This document shows positions 25,814 through 34,918 of a stretch of DNA of 64,000 nucleotides, in pieces. The notes under the pieces were generated by a model. That model did not search any database. It was not told the origin of the DNA and worked only from the letters and a program-made list of their open reading frames with translations. Origin of the DNA: Caballeronia novacaledonica (GTDB taxonomy: Bacteria; Pseudomonadota; Gammaproteobacteria; Burkholderiales; Burkholderiaceae); contig NZ_OGTP01000017.1 of assembly GCF_900258035.1 (NCBI RefSeq), positions 79,519 through 143,518 of the forward strand, in the 5' to 3' direction. The first letter of the stretch is position 1; each line of letters opens with the position of its first letter. The translations under genes and the position numbers were made by a program.

Positions 25814-26686
25814 GTGTCCGCCGCTGAAACATCCGCGCTTCTCTATCGCCCCTTCACTGCCGGTGACATCGCCGCCGCGCACGCGCTTTCGGTCGAAGTC
25901 AAATGGCCGCATCGCGCCGATGACTGGCGCTTCGTGCTCGACGCCGGGATGGGTTTCATCGCGCAGGACGGCGAGCGTGTGGTCGGCACCGCGCTGTGCT
26001 GGACCTATGGCGACGATGGCGGATCGCTCGGCATGGTGATCGTGGCGCCCGACTGTCAGGGCAAAGGCATCGGCCGCAAGCTGATGGCGTTGTTGCTCGA
26101 CGCGCTCGGCAACCGAATCACCGTGCTGCACGCGACGCCTGCGGGCGAACCGCTCTACGCCAAGCTCGGCTTCGGACGCATCGGCGCGATCCATCAGCAT
26201 CAATCGGCCACTTTCGACGTGCCCGTCATCGACCCGCCCGAAGGCGAGCGGCTGCGCGCGATCGAACCGGGCGATACGCGGGTCATCGTCGATCTGGCAT
26301 CGCGCGCGGGCGGACTCGACCGAAACGCGCTTCTGCCCGCGCTGTTGAACATCGCGCGAGGCATCGTGCTCGAACGCGATGGCGAATTGCTCGGCTTCTC
26401 GCTCATTCGCGCGTTCGGGCGCGGTCACGCGATCGGGCCGGTGGTGGCCGTCACCGCCGGTCAGCAGCACGCGCACCGCGCGCAAGCGCTCATCGCGCAT
26501 GCGCTCGCGACGCTCGAAGGCACGTTCACGCGCATCGACACGCCGGAGGAAAGCGGTCTGTCGGACTGGCTCGAAAGCATCGGGCTCGAACGCGTGGATA
26601 CGGTCGTCAAGATGGCGCGCAACGGCACGCCGCCGCACGACGCATCCGTCGCGCAATTCGCGATCATCAATCAGGCGCTGGGCTGA
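25814..26686 (+). CDS. GNAT N-acetyltransferase, paralogue 1
   Basis: From GTG 25814 (GGAG six bases upstream) the product has 290 residues, exactly the length of its paralogue at 45989-46861. It has an N-terminal GNAT domain with the acetyl-CoA loop DCQGKGIGRKL (about 85-95) and a C-terminal half also conserved in the paralogue (LASRAGGLDRNALLPALL, DTPEESGLSDWLESIGL). Both carry ALSVEVKWPHRADDWRF-type sequence near residue 25. The substrate is unknown. The GhrA-like gene follows after only 4 nt, so the two form an operon. Confidence 0.8.
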   Translation: MSAAETSALLYRPFTAGDIAAAHALSVEVKWPHRADDWRFVLDAGMGFIAQDGERVVGTALCWTYGDDGGSLGMVIVAPDCQGKGIGRKLMALLLDALGNRITVLHATPAGEPLYAKLGFGRIGAIHQHQSATFDVPVIDPPEGERLRAIEPGDTRVIVDLASRAGGLDRNALLPALLNIARGIVLERDGELLGFSLIRAFGRGHAIGPVVAVTAGQQHAHRAQALIAHALATLEGTFTRIDTPEESGLSDWLESIGLERVDTVVKMARNGTPPHDASVAQFAIINQALG

Positions 26687-26690
26687 CACC

Positions 26691-27617
26691 ATGACGATTC
26701 TCTATAAAGCCGATCCCGAACGCGGCCGTCAATGGGCGCAGCACTTCGCGCAAAAAGCGCCGGACGTGGCGTTCCGCGTGTGGCCCGACATCGGCGATCC
26801 CGCTGCCGTGCGCTATCTCGCCGCGTGGCAGCCGCCCGCCGGCGTCATGCAAACCTTCCCCAATCTCGACGTGATCTTTTCCGTCGGCGCGGGCATCGAT
26901 CAATTCGATCTGTCGGGCGTGCCGCCGCATGTCGCCGTGGTGCGGATGACCGAGCCGGGCATCGTCGAAGGCATGGTCGAATATGTGACGCAGGCGGTGC
27001 TGACCCTTCATCGCGATCTCTTCGATTACGCCGCGCAGCAACGCGAGCGCGTATGGCGCGAGATGCCGGTGCGCGCGGCATCGACGCGGCGTGTCGGTGT
27101 GCTCGGTCTCGGCATGCTCGGCATGGCGGTGCTGAAAACGCTGCGTCTGTTCGGATTCGACTGTGCGGGCTGGAGCCGTTCGGCGCATGAGATGGAAGGC
27201 GTCGAATGTCATGCGGGCATCGAATCGCTCGATACGTTCCTCGCCCGCACCGACATTCTCGTGTGCCTCCTGCCGCTCACGGACGCGACGCGCGGGCTTA
27301 TCGGCAAACGTGTGTTCGGTGTGCTGCCGCGCGGCGCGTCGTTCATCAACGTCGGGCGCGGCCCGCACGTGATCCAGCAGGATTTGCTCGATGCGCTCGA
27401 CAGCGGCCATCTCCATGCCGCGATCCTCGACGTCACCGATCCCGAGCCTTTGCCGCCGGCGCATCCGTTCTGGACGCATCCGCGCGTGCGTCTGACGCCG
27501 CATATTGCGAGCGCGACGAGGCCGGAAAGCGCCGTCGATGTCGTGCTGGAAAATCTGCGCCGTCATCGCGCGGGAGAGCGCATGATCGGCGAAATCGACC
27601 GGACGCGCGGCTACTGA
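26691..27617 (+). CDS. Glyoxylate/hydroxypyruvate reductase A-type dehydrogenase
   Basis: A 308-residue D-2-hydroxyacid dehydrogenase of the GhrA group, reducing glyoxylate or hydroxypyruvate with NAD(P)H. Seen: the Rossmann motif GVLGLGMLGMAVLKTLRLFGF, the FINVGRGPHVIQQDLLDAL segment and catalytic Arg/Glu/His positions (VGRG, DPEPLPPAHPFW, TPHIAS). It is co-transcribed with the GNAT gene just upstream and followed by a hairpin terminator. Confidence 0.88.
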   Translation: MTILYKADPERGRQWAQHFAQKAPDVAFRVWPDIGDPAAVRYLAAWQPPAGVMQTFPNLDVIFSVGAGIDQFDLSGVPPHVAVVRMTEPGIVEGMVEYVTQAVLTLHRDLFDYAAQQRERVWREMPVRAASTRRVGVLGLGMLGMAVLKTLRLFGFDCAGWSRSAHEMEGVECHAGIESLDTFLARTDILVCLLPLTDATRGLIGKRVFGVLPRGASFINVGRGPHVIQQDLLDALDSGHLHAAILDVTDPEPLPPAHPFWTHPRVRLTPHIASATRPESAVDVVLENLRRHRAGERMIGEIDRTRGY

Positions 27618-27631
27618 ACGCTGCGTCGGAC

Positions 27632-27656
27632 GCGCGCAGCACAAAATGCTGCGCGC
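27632..27656 (+). terminator. Hairpin terminator after the GNAT-ghrA operon
   Basis: GCGCGCAGCA and TGCTGCGCGC form a perfect 10-bp stem around a CAAAA loop, 14 nt after the dehydrogenase stop codon. The following T-run is poor, so it may be rho-assisted. Confidence 0.6.
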
Positions 27657-27681
27657 CCTCTGAAAAACGCCGCGATTTTGC

Positions 27682-27704
27682 TTTTTGGCGATTTTTTTGG
27701 CGAT
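27682..27704 (+). promoter_or_regulatory. Tandem direct repeat, operator-like, before the aminotransferase
   Basis: TTTTTGGCGAT occurs twice with a 12-bp period (27682-27692 and 27694-27704), ending 77 nt before the aminotransferase start. A similar element with the same 12-bp period lies upstream of the aldehyde dehydrogenase (45809-45830). A shared activator or repressor, perhaps the Lrp-type protein encoded at 29234, is the simplest explanation. Confidence 0.5.
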
Positions 27705-27780
27705 GCGCGCGATGCCGCTCTGCCGATAGTATGAAACGGTCAAGAGCCATTCCGCCCCTTCGCGAAGAGAGAGCCGCATC

Positions 27781-29190
27781 ATGTCGATCAAGTCGCTTGT
27801 CGAGTCCGACCGTCAACATCTGATTCATCCCGTCGTCAGTTATCGCGCGCATGAAGCGCGCGGCGTCACCGTGCTCGATTCCGCCGATGGCGTGTTCCTG
27901 CGCGATATCGAAGGCAAGCAGTTGCTCGACGCTTTCTCGGGCCTGTGGTGCGTGAACACGGGTTATGGGCACGCGAGCATCGTCGAGGCCGCCGCGAAGC
28001 AAATGGCGAAACTGCCCTACGCCACGAGCTATTTTCACTTCGGCTCCGAGCCCGCGATCGAACTCGCCGCGAAGCTCGTCGAACTCGCGCCGGCGTCGCT
28101 GCAACACGTGTACTTCACGCTCGGCGGCTCGGATGCCGTCGATTCCGCGCTGCGCTTCATCACGCACTACTACAACGCGACGGGCCGTCCGTCGAAGAAG
28201 CATTGCATCGCGCAGCAACGCGGTTATCACGGTTCGTCGTCGATCGGCGCGGGGCTGACCGCGCTGCCCGCGTTCCATCGCAACTTCGATCTGCCGCTTT
28301 CGACGCAGCATCACATTCCTTCGCCGTATGCGTATCGCAGCGATTACGCCGATGACGCCGCGCTCATCGCGGCATCGGTGCGGGCGCTCGAAGCGAAAGT
28401 CGCGGAGCTCGGCGCGGACAACGTCGCCGCATTTTTCTGCGAGCCGATTCAAGGTTCGGGCGGCGTGATCGTGCCGCCGGCCGGCTGGCTGAAAGCGATG
28501 CGCGACGCATGCCGCAAGCTCGATATCCTCTTCGTCGCCGATGAAGTCATCACCGGATTCGGCCGCACGGGTCCGCTCTTCGCGTGTGAAGGCGAAGGCG
28601 TCGAGCCGGACCTGATGACGGTCGCGAAGGGCCTGACGGCGGGCTATGCGCCGATGGGCGCGGTCCTCATGTCCGATGCAATCTATCGAGGCATCGCCGA
28701 TGGCGCCGATGCATCCGCGGTCATCGGTCATGGCCACACATATTCGGCGCATCCGGTGAGCGCGGCCATCGGTCTCGAAGTGATGCGGCTCTATCACGAA
28801 GGCGGTTTGCTCGCGAATGGCCAGGCGCAGGCGCCGCGTTTCGCGCAAGGGCTCGACGCGTTGCTCGACCATCCGCTCGTCGGCGATTCGCGTCATCGCG
28901 GCTTGCTCGGCGCGCTCGAACTCGTCGCCGACAAGGAAAGCAAACGCGGCTTCGATGCATCGCTCAAGCTGCCCGACCGCATCGCCGCCGCAGCGTATGG
29001 CAATGGCCTCGTGTTCCGCGCATTCGGCGACAACATTCTCGGCTTCGCACCGGCGCTGTGCTACACGGAAGCGAACTTCGACCTGCTGTTCGAGCGCCTC
29101 ACGAAAACGCTCGATGACGTGCTCGCGCAAAGCGACGTGCGCGACGCGTTGCAAGGCGGATCGAGCTTCGGTTCCCGCGCGGCTGCGTGA
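27781..29190 (+). CDS. Class III PLP-dependent aminotransferase
   Basis: A 469-residue omega-type aminotransferase, probably moving a terminal amino group from a diamine or omega-amino acid to pyruvate or another oxo-acid. The PLP fold is complete: FTLGGSDAVDSALRF, the YHGSS loop, FFCEPIQGSGG, the FVADEVITGFGRTG aspartate motif and the Schiff-base lysine in TVAKGLTAGYAPMGA. It resembles SpuC-type polyamine transaminases. An Lrp gene follows 43 nt downstream. The aldehyde product could be oxidised by the SSADH-like enzyme at 30908. Confidence 0.9.
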   Translation: MSIKSLVESDRQHLIHPVVSYRAHEARGVTVLDSADGVFLRDIEGKQLLDAFSGLWCVNTGYGHASIVEAAAKQMAKLPYATSYFHFGSEPAIELAAKLVELAPASLQHVYFTLGGSDAVDSALRFITHYYNATGRPSKKHCIAQQRGYHGSSSIGAGLTALPAFHRNFDLPLSTQHHIPSPYAYRSDYADDAALIAASVRALEAKVAELGADNVAAFFCEPIQGSGGVIVPPAGWLKAMRDACRKLDILFVADEVITGFGRTGPLFACEGEGVEPDLMTVAKGLTAGYAPMGAVLMSDAIYRGIADGADASAVIGHGHTYSAHPVSAAIGLEVMRLYHEGGLLANGQAQAPRFAQGLDALLDHPLVGDSRHRGLLGALELVADKESKRGFDASLKLPDRIAAAAYGNGLVFRAFGDNILGFAPALCYTEANFDLLFERLTKTLDDVLAQSDVRDALQGGSSFGSRAAA

Positions 29191-29233
29191 TAACATCGAC
29201 CGACCGCCGACATGCGAGACCGACCCCGCCGCG

Positions 29234-29731
29234 ATGAGCACCGACAGCAAGCTGGACCGAATCGATCTGCGTATCCTCTCGCAATTGCAGAAGCGCGGGC
29301 GCATCACGAACGTGGAGCTCGCCGATGCGGTCGGTCTGTCGCCCAGCCCTTGTCTGATTCGCGTGAAGCGGCTGGAGAAAGCGGGTTATATCGTCGGCTA
29401 TGGCGCGCAGATTCAGCTCGAAAAGCTCGGCGACGTGCAGGTGGTCTTCACCGAAGTCACACTCGCCGATCACCGCCGCGAGGACTTCATCAACTTCGTG
29501 AATGCCGTGAAGGATGTCGACGAAATCGTCGAGTGTCATCTCGCGAGCGGCGGTTACGACTACCTGCTCAAGTTCGTCACGCGCAGCGTGAGCCATTACC
29601 AGAGCATCATCGAAGGGCTGCTGGAGCGTGGCATCGGCATCGAGAAGTACTTCAGCTATGTCATCATCAAGACGGCGTTCGTGAAAACGCACTATCCGCT
29701 CGAAACGCTGTTTTCCCAGCATCATCATTGA
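29234..29731 (+). CDS. Lrp/AsnC-family regulator
   Basis: A 165-residue regulator: helix-turn-helix (DLRILSQLQKRGRITNVELADAVGLSPSPCLIRVKRLE) and an RAM ligand domain (ADHRREDFINFVNAVKDVDEIVECHLASGGYDYLLKF). Placed between the aminotransferase and the dehydrogenase genes, it most likely senses an amino acid and controls this catabolic cluster. Its stop codon lies within a 16-bp perfect palindrome (29729-29744). Confidence 0.9.
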   Translation: MSTDSKLDRIDLRILSQLQKRGRITNVELADAVGLSPSPCLIRVKRLEKAGYIVGYGAQIQLEKLGDVQVVFTEVTLADHRREDFINFVNAVKDVDEIVECHLASGGYDYLLKFVTRSVSHYQSIIEGLLERGIGIEKYFSYVIIKTAFVKTHYPLETLFSQHHH

Positions 29732-29762
29732 GGCGCGCGCCTCATTCATTCTCAGCACGAAT

Positions 29763-29796
29763 GCACGCACGCGCGTTTTGCACGTGCGTGCTTTTT
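29763..29796 (+). terminator. Rho-independent terminator after the Lrp gene
   Basis: GCACGCACG and CGTGCGTGC form a 9-bp stem (29763-29771 with 29783-29791) followed directly by TTTTT. It separates aminotransferase-Lrp from the dehydrogenase operon. Confidence 0.75.
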
Positions 29797-29826
29797 ATCG
29801 TCGATCATCTTCACGCGGAGTAGCAC

Positions 29827-30891
29827 ATGTCCAGCAAATATCGTATTGCCGTGATTCCGGGCGACGGCATCGGCAAGGAAGTGATGCCCGAAGCATTGCG
29901 CGCGCTCGATGCCGTGAGCAAGCGCTTCGATATCGAACTGGAGTACCGGCATATCGAGTGGGCAAGTTGCGATTACTACGCGCAGCACGGCCGGATGATG
30001 CCAGACGACTGGAAGACGCAACTGCAGGACGCCGACGCGATTCTGTTCGGCGCGGTCGGCTGGCCGGACACCGTGCCGGATCACATCTCGCTGTGGGGCT
30101 CGCTTCTGAAGTTCCGCCGCGAGTTCGATCAATACATCAACCTGCGTCCCGCGCGTCTCTTCGATGGCGTGCCCTCGCCGCTCGCGAATCGCAAGGCGGG
30201 CGACATCGACTTCATGATCGTGCGCGAAAACACCGAGGGCGAGTATTCGTCGGTCGGCGGCACGATGTTCGAAGGCACGGACCGCGAGTTCGTTTCGCAG
30301 ACTTCGATCTTCACGCGCAAGGGCGCGGAACGCGTATTGAAGTTCGCGTTCGACCTCGCGCAAAAGCGCGAGAAGAAACTGACGGTCGCCACCAAGAGCA
30401 ACGGCATCTCGATCAGCATGCCGTGGTGGGATACGCGCGCCGCCGAAATCGCCGCGCAGTATCCCGAGATCAAATGGGACAAGCAGCACATCGATATCTT
30501 GTGCGCGCGCTTCGTGCTGAGTCCGGACAGATTCGATGTGGTCGTCGCGACCAATCTCTTCGGCGACATTCTTTCGGACCTCGGCCCGGCATGCACGGGC
30601 ACGATCGGCATTGCGCCTTCGGCCAACATGAATCCGGAGCGCGATTTCCCTTCTTTGTTCGAGCCGGTGCATGGTTCCGCGCCGGATATCGCGGGCAAGA
30701 ACATCGCCAATCCGGTCGCGATGATCTGGTCGGCCGCGATGATGCTCGACTTCCTCGGCGAACGCGACGCACATGACGCGATGCTTTCCGCCATCGAAAG
30801 CGTGCTGAAGCAAGGGCCGCATACGGGCGATCTGGGCGGAAAGGCCAACACGACGGAAGTCGGCAAGGCCATCGCGCAAATGCTCGCCTGA
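29827..30891 (+). CDS. Tartrate/D-malate dehydrogenase family protein (TtuC/DmlA-like)
   Basis: A 354-residue NAD-dependent decarboxylating dehydrogenase of the isocitrate/isopropylmalate superfamily. Seen: IPGDGIGKEV (residues 9-18), VRENTEGEYSSVGG, TKSNGISISMPWW, NLFGDILSDLGPACTGTIG and EPVHGSAPDIAGKNIANP. Likely substrates are tartrate, D-malate or a related 2-hydroxyacid. It opens a plus-strand operon with the SSADH-like and AstE-like genes. The second family member is at the start of this window. Confidence 0.9.
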   Translation: MSSKYRIAVIPGDGIGKEVMPEALRALDAVSKRFDIELEYRHIEWASCDYYAQHGRMMPDDWKTQLQDADAILFGAVGWPDTVPDHISLWGSLLKFRREFDQYINLRPARLFDGVPSPLANRKAGDIDFMIVRENTEGEYSSVGGTMFEGTDREFVSQTSIFTRKGAERVLKFAFDLAQKREKKLTVATKSNGISISMPWWDTRAAEIAAQYPEIKWDKQHIDILCARFVLSPDRFDVVVATNLFGDILSDLGPACTGTIGIAPSANMNPERDFPSLFEPVHGSAPDIAGKNIANPVAMIWSAAMMLDFLGERDAHDAMLSAIESVLKQGPHTGDLGGKANTTEVGKAIAQMLA

Positions 30892-30907
30892 CTTTCCGGA
30901 GACCATC

Positions 30908-32380
30908 ATGACGCAACGATTCGAGTTGGGCGATCTGATTCGCGCCGACAATTTCATCGACGGCAAATGGGTACCCGCCGCGAGCGGCAAGCGCTTCGCC
31001 GTCACCGATCCCGCGACGGGCGATGTCATCACGCAAGTGGCCGACAGCGGCCCCGCCGACGCCCGCGCCGCCACCGATGCCGCCGCGCGCGCCTTTCCCG
31101 CCTGGCGCGACACGCTGCCGAAAGAACGCGCGGCCGTGCTGCATCGCTGGCATGCGCTGATCGTCGAAAACGCGGATGCGCTCGGGCGTCTGATTTCGCT
31201 CGAACAAGGCAAGCCATTCGCGGAAGGTCGCGGCGAAGTGATGTACGGCGCGTCGTACGTCGCATGGTTCGCCGACGAAGCCACGCGCATCTACGGCGAC
31301 ATCATTCCGCAGCAGCAGCGTGGCAAGCGCATGAGCGCGGTGAAGGAACCTGTCGGCGTGGTCGCGGCGATCACGCCATGGAATTTTCCGCTCGCGATGA
31401 TCGCGCGCAAGATCGCGCCCGCGCTCGGGGCGGGTTGCACGGTCGTCGGCAAGCCCGCTGAAGACACGCCGCTCACGGCGCTTGCTCTCGTGATGCTCGC
31501 GCATGAAGCGGGCGTGCCGGCGGGCGCGTTGAACCTGATCGTCGCATCGCGCGAGAACGCGCAGGACGCGGTCGCCGACTGGCTCGAAGATGGCCGCGTG
31601 CGCAAGATCACGTTCACGGGCTCGACGCCGGTGGGCAAGTACCTCGCGCGTGAATCGGCGGGCACGTTGAAGAAATTGTCGCTGGAACTCGGCGGCAATG
31701 CGCCTTTCATCGTATTCGACGACGCCGATCTCGATGCCGCCGTCGCGGGACTCATGGCATCGAAATTCCGTAACGGCGGACAGACCTGCGTGTGCCCGAA
31801 TCGCGTGTATGTGCAGTCGTCCGTGTACGACAAGTTCGCCGATCTGCTCGCGAAGCGCGTCGCCGCATTGAAAGTTGCGCCTGCAACTAATCCCGATGCG
31901 CAGATCGGCCCGATGATCAACGCGCGCGCGGTCGAGAAGATCGAGCGTCACGTGAACGACGCCTTGAAACGCGGCGCGCGCGCGCTCACGGGCGGCAAGC
32001 GTCTCGCCGAACTCGGCCCGAACTATTACGCGCCGACCGTGCTCGCCGACGCCACGCCCGACATGCAATTGAGCTGCGAAGAGACGTTCGGCCCGGTCGT
32101 GCCGCTCTTTCGCTTCGACGACGAAGCGGAAGCCATTCGCGCCGCGAACGATACGCCGTTCGGCCTCGCCGCGTATTTCTACAGCCAGAACCTGAAGCGC
32201 ATCGATCGCGTGTCGCGTCTGCTCGAATCGGGGCTCGTCGGCATCAACGAAGGCGCGATATCGAGCGAAGCAGCGCCGTTCGGCGGCGTGAAGGAATCGG
32301 GCTATGGACGCGAAGGCTCGAAGTACGGCCTCGACGATTATCTGTCGATCAAATATCTCTGCCAGGGCGGTCTCGAATGA
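30908..32380 (+). CDS. gabD: NAD(P)-dependent succinate-semialdehyde dehydrogenase-like enzyme
   Basis: A 490-residue aldehyde dehydrogenase closely resembling GabD. Catalytic features: TPWNFPLAMIARKIAPAL, the cofactor loop FTGSTPVGK, the base in LELGGNAPFIV and the nucleophilic Cys in GGQTCVCPNR. It would oxidise succinate semialdehyde or a close homologue made by the aminotransferase upstream. Its last codons overlap the next start by 4 nt (32377-32380), so the two are coupled. The gene symbol is by resemblance, not proof of substrate. Confidence 0.87.
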   Translation: MTQRFELGDLIRADNFIDGKWVPAASGKRFAVTDPATGDVITQVADSGPADARAATDAAARAFPAWRDTLPKERAAVLHRWHALIVENADALGRLISLEQGKPFAEGRGEVMYGASYVAWFADEATRIYGDIIPQQQRGKRMSAVKEPVGVVAAITPWNFPLAMIARKIAPALGAGCTVVGKPAEDTPLTALALVMLAHEAGVPAGALNLIVASRENAQDAVADWLEDGRVRKITFTGSTPVGKYLARESAGTLKKLSLELGGNAPFIVFDDADLDAAVAGLMASKFRNGGQTCVCPNRVYVQSSVYDKFADLLAKRVAALKVAPATNPDAQIGPMINARAVEKIERHVNDALKRGARALTGGKRLAELGPNYYAPTVLADATPDMQLSCEETFGPVVPLFRFDDEAEAIRAANDTPFGLAAYFYSQNLKRIDRVSRLLESGLVGINEGAISSEAAPFGGVKESGYGREGSKYGLDDYLSIKYLCQGGLE

Positions 32381-33345
32381 ACGCGTATCCGATCGAGATC
32401 ACGTTTCCCGATATCGGTACGCATGCATCGGGCAATGCGGGTGTGCCGTATGTGCATACGTTCGATTCGGGCATCGACGGTCCGCATGTGATGATCAACG
32501 CGCTCACGCACGGCAACGAAGTGTGCGGCGCGATCGTCGTCGATGCCTTGCTGCGTGCCCGGTTGCGCCCGCGTCGCGGCAAGCTCACGCTCGCGTTCGC
32601 CAACGTCGATGCCTACGCGCGCTTCGATGCGAGCAAACCGGATGCATCGCGTTTCGTCGATCAGGACTTCAATCGCGTATGGACCGCGCAAGCGCTCGAC
32701 GACACCTCGCGCGATTCGAGCGAGTTGCGCCGCGCCCGCGCGATGCGGCCTGTCATCGACACCGTTGATCTGCTGCTCGATCTTCATTCGATGCATGAAA
32801 AGAGCAAGCCGCTGATCGTCGCGGGGCCGCTGGACAAGGGCATCGAATTGTCGGCGCGGCTCGGCACGCCCGCGACCGTCATCTGCGATGAAGGCCATCC
32901 CGAAGGACGGCGCATGCGCGATTACGAAGGCTTCGGCGATTCGTCGAGCAGCAGGAACGCGTTGCTCATCGAATGCGGACAGCATTGGGAAGCGGGCGCG
33001 GTGACCGTGGCGCGCGACGTGACCGCGCGTTTTCTGCTGCTCTCCGGTGTCGTCGAGAAGGATGATTTGCCCGCTGACTGGATTCAGCCGTCGCCGCAAG
33101 AAATGCTCGTCGTGCGCGTGACGGAACCCGTCGTCGCGAAGAGTATGGACTTTCGCTTCGCGGGCGATTACACCGGCCTCGAAGTGTTTCCCGAAGCGGG
33201 CAGCGTGATCGGCTGGTCGGACGGCGACCCGGTCAGAACGCCCTATGACGACTGCATGCTCGTGATGCCGTCGTTGCGGCAGTTGCGCCCGGGCGTGACC
33301 GTCGTGCGGCTCGGCAAGATCGAACGACGCATTCGATCCATTTGA
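32377..33345 (+). CDS. Succinylglutamate desuccinylase/aspartoacylase family hydrolase
   Basis: A 322-residue zinc hydrolase of the AstE/AspA type (M14-like). The zinc pair H and E appear in ALTHGNEVCGAIV (about residues 46-58), Arg in DQDFNRVW, the third zinc ligand in LLLDLHSMHE and the catalytic Glu in ALLIECGQHW. Such enzymes remove an acyl group (succinyl, acetyl) from an amino acid. The coupling to the SSADH-like gene suggests that the pathway includes an N-acylated intermediate. Ectoine and arginine pathways use relatives, but their other genes are not here. Confidence 0.85.
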   Translation: MNAYPIEITFPDIGTHASGNAGVPYVHTFDSGIDGPHVMINALTHGNEVCGAIVVDALLRARLRPRRGKLTLAFANVDAYARFDASKPDASRFVDQDFNRVWTAQALDDTSRDSSELRRARAMRPVIDTVDLLLDLHSMHEKSKPLIVAGPLDKGIELSARLGTPATVICDEGHPEGRRMRDYEGFGDSSSSRNALLIECGQHWEAGAVTVARDVTARFLLLSGVVEKDDLPADWIQPSPQEMLVVRVTEPVVAKSMDFRFAGDYTGLEVFPEAGSVIGWSDGDPVRTPYDDCMLVMPSLRQLRPGVTVVRLGKIERRIRSI

Positions 33346-33356
33346 AGGCAAAGGCG

Positions 33357-33752
33357 TCAGGCGAGCGTGAACGCAGGCGCTTGTGCAGCGCGCTTCGTCA
33401 AACCGGCATCGAACTCGGCCGAACGCGCCTTCTTTCGCGCGCGCTCGACGAAAGCGCTCGGCGTCATGCCGCACAAGCGCTTGAAGTGCCGCGCGAGATG
33501 ACTCTGATCGAAGAAGCCGACTTCCGTCGCGACGACCGAGCCGGGCACGCCCGCGAGCAACAAGGTCTGCGCGCGTTGCACGCGAAGCTCGCACAGATAC
33601 TTGTACGGCGAAAGCCCGAATTGCTCGCGAAACACGGTCGCGAAGCGCGATACGCTCAGCGCGGAAAGATCCGCGAGTTGCGCGAGGCTGACGGTCTTGT
33701 CGAAATTGGCTTCGATATAAACGAGCGCGTCGAACAGATTGGCCTGGCTCAT
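33357..33752 (-). CDS. Short AraC-type DNA-binding protein
   Basis: A 131-residue protein that is essentially only the double helix-turn-helix domain of the AraC family: VSLAQLADLSALSVSRFATVFREQFG, then VATEVGFFDQSHLARHFKRLCGMTPSAFV. No ligand domain precedes it. Its start overlaps the upstream gene stop by 4 nt (ATGA at 33749-33752), so it is the last gene of the long minus-strand operon and translated with it. It may respond through protein level or a partner rather than a bound ligand. Confidence 0.85.
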   Translation of the reverse strand: MSQANLFDALVYIEANFDKTVSLAQLADLSALSVSRFATVFREQFGLSPYKYLCELRVQRAQTLLLAGVPGSVVATEVGFFDQSHLARHFKRLCGMTPSAFVERARKKARSAEFDAGLTKRAAQAPAFTLA

Positions 33753-34918
33753 GGCGAAGTCTCGGAAGTAACCGATTCGGCGTGCGCCGACGAAGCGCGC
33801 TGAAATCGTCTGATAGAAAAGGATGTGAGGTCGATGGGCGTGCTGCCGCTATCCAGCAACTCGGCGAGCGTTTCACCGACGCCCGGTCCGATCTGAAAGC
33901 CCGATCCGCTAAAGCCGAACGCGTAGAAAAGGCCATCGGCTTTCGAACTCGGTCCGATCACCGGCTCCGAATCCGGCAGATAACTTTCCACGCCGCTCCA
34001 TACGCGAATCACATGCAGCGCGCGCATCGCGGGCACCATGCGGCGGAACTGCGCCATCTGCGCGACGGTGTTCGCGGGCAGCACCGTTGCGCGTCGCGTG
34101 GCTGCATCGGCGGGACCGGGAGGGCCGCCACCCAGCACGATATTGCCGCGCGGAATCTGCCGGAAATACACGCTCTCTTCCTTGATCGACGTGTACACGC
34201 CGATCGAAAACGGCAAGACGTAGGGCACGGGCTCGGTCACGGCCATCTGCGGTCCGCGTGCGGCGAGCGGCACGGGTTCGCCGAATTGCGTCGATAGCGC
34301 ATTGGCCCACGCGCCCGCGCAGATCAGCACTTGTTCCGCGCGATACACGTCGCCCGTTGCGCTTTCCACGCGAAAGCCGCCCGCTTCCTTCTCGACGCGC
34401 ACGACGTCGGTGTTCTCGACGATGCGCGCACCGAGCCGCGCCGCCGCGCGCCCGAACGCAGGCGCGGCGAGACGCGGATTCGCGTGACCGTCGAGCGGCG
34501 AGATCGATGCGGCGAGCACATCGCGGCCGAGAAAAGGAAAACGCTTGAATATGGCCGCGCCTTCGAGCACTTCGAGATCGAGACCATAGGCGCGCGCATC
34601 GGCGGCATAGCGATGAAAATACTCCGCGTCATGCGCGTGATAGCACACGCGCGTATGCCCCGTTGGCAGGAACTCGATGTCCTCGCCGAGCAATTCGCGC
34701 GAGCGCCGCCACGTATCGAGCGCGCGATTCGACATGGCGAGTTGTTCGAGCGCGCGGCCTTGTCGACGCACGCCGCCGAAGTTCACGCCGCTCGCCTGCT
34801 GTCCCGTCAGACCGCGTTCGAGCAGAATCACCGAACGCTTGCGTCCGCGCAAAAAGAAAGCGGTCGACGTGCCGACGATGCCGCCGCCGATCACGATCAC
34901 ATCGGCGCGTCCGGTCAT
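33749..34918 (-). CDS. FAD-dependent amino-acid/opine oxidase subunit (HcnC/OoxB-like)
   Basis: A 389-residue DAO-type flavoprotein: VIVIGGGIVGTSTAFFLRG at the N-terminus, the GVNFGGVRRQGR loop and RVWSGVESYLPDSEPVIG near the C-terminus. It is the third of three genes in the order small ferredoxin, BFD-flavoprotein, FAD oxidase, the exact order and sizes of HcnABC and of opine or hydroxyproline dehydrogenase complexes. Likely role: the substrate-oxidising subunit. Starts overlap by 4 nt with the gene before it (34915-34918). Confidence 0.85.
   Translation of the reverse strand: MTGRADVIVIGGGIVGTSTAFFLRGRKRSVILLERGLTGQQASGVNFGGVRRQGRALEQLAMSNRALDTWRRSRELLGEDIEFLPTGHTRVCYHAHDAEYFHRYAADARAYGLDLEVLEGAAIFKRFPFLGRDVLAASISPLDGHANPRLAAPAFGRAAARLGARIVENTDVVRVEKEAGGFRVESATGDVYRAEQVLICAGAWANALSTQFGEPVPLAARGPQMAVTEPVPYVLPFSIGVYTSIKEESVYFRQIPRGNIVLGGGPPGPADAATRRATVLPANTVAQMAQFRRMVPAMRALHVIRVWSGVESYLPDSEPVIGPSSKADGLFYAFGFSGSGFQIGPGVGETLAELLDSGSTPIDLTSFSIRRFQRASSAHAESVTSETSP

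Noticed and set aside
27781..33345. Ectoine degradation (doe/eut) cluster
   Set aside because: Aminotransferase, Lrp, semialdehyde dehydrogenase and an AstE/AspA-type deacylase are reminiscent, but ectoine hydrolase (DoeA/EutD) and the typical DoeB motif (GGNHGDEYEG) are absent.
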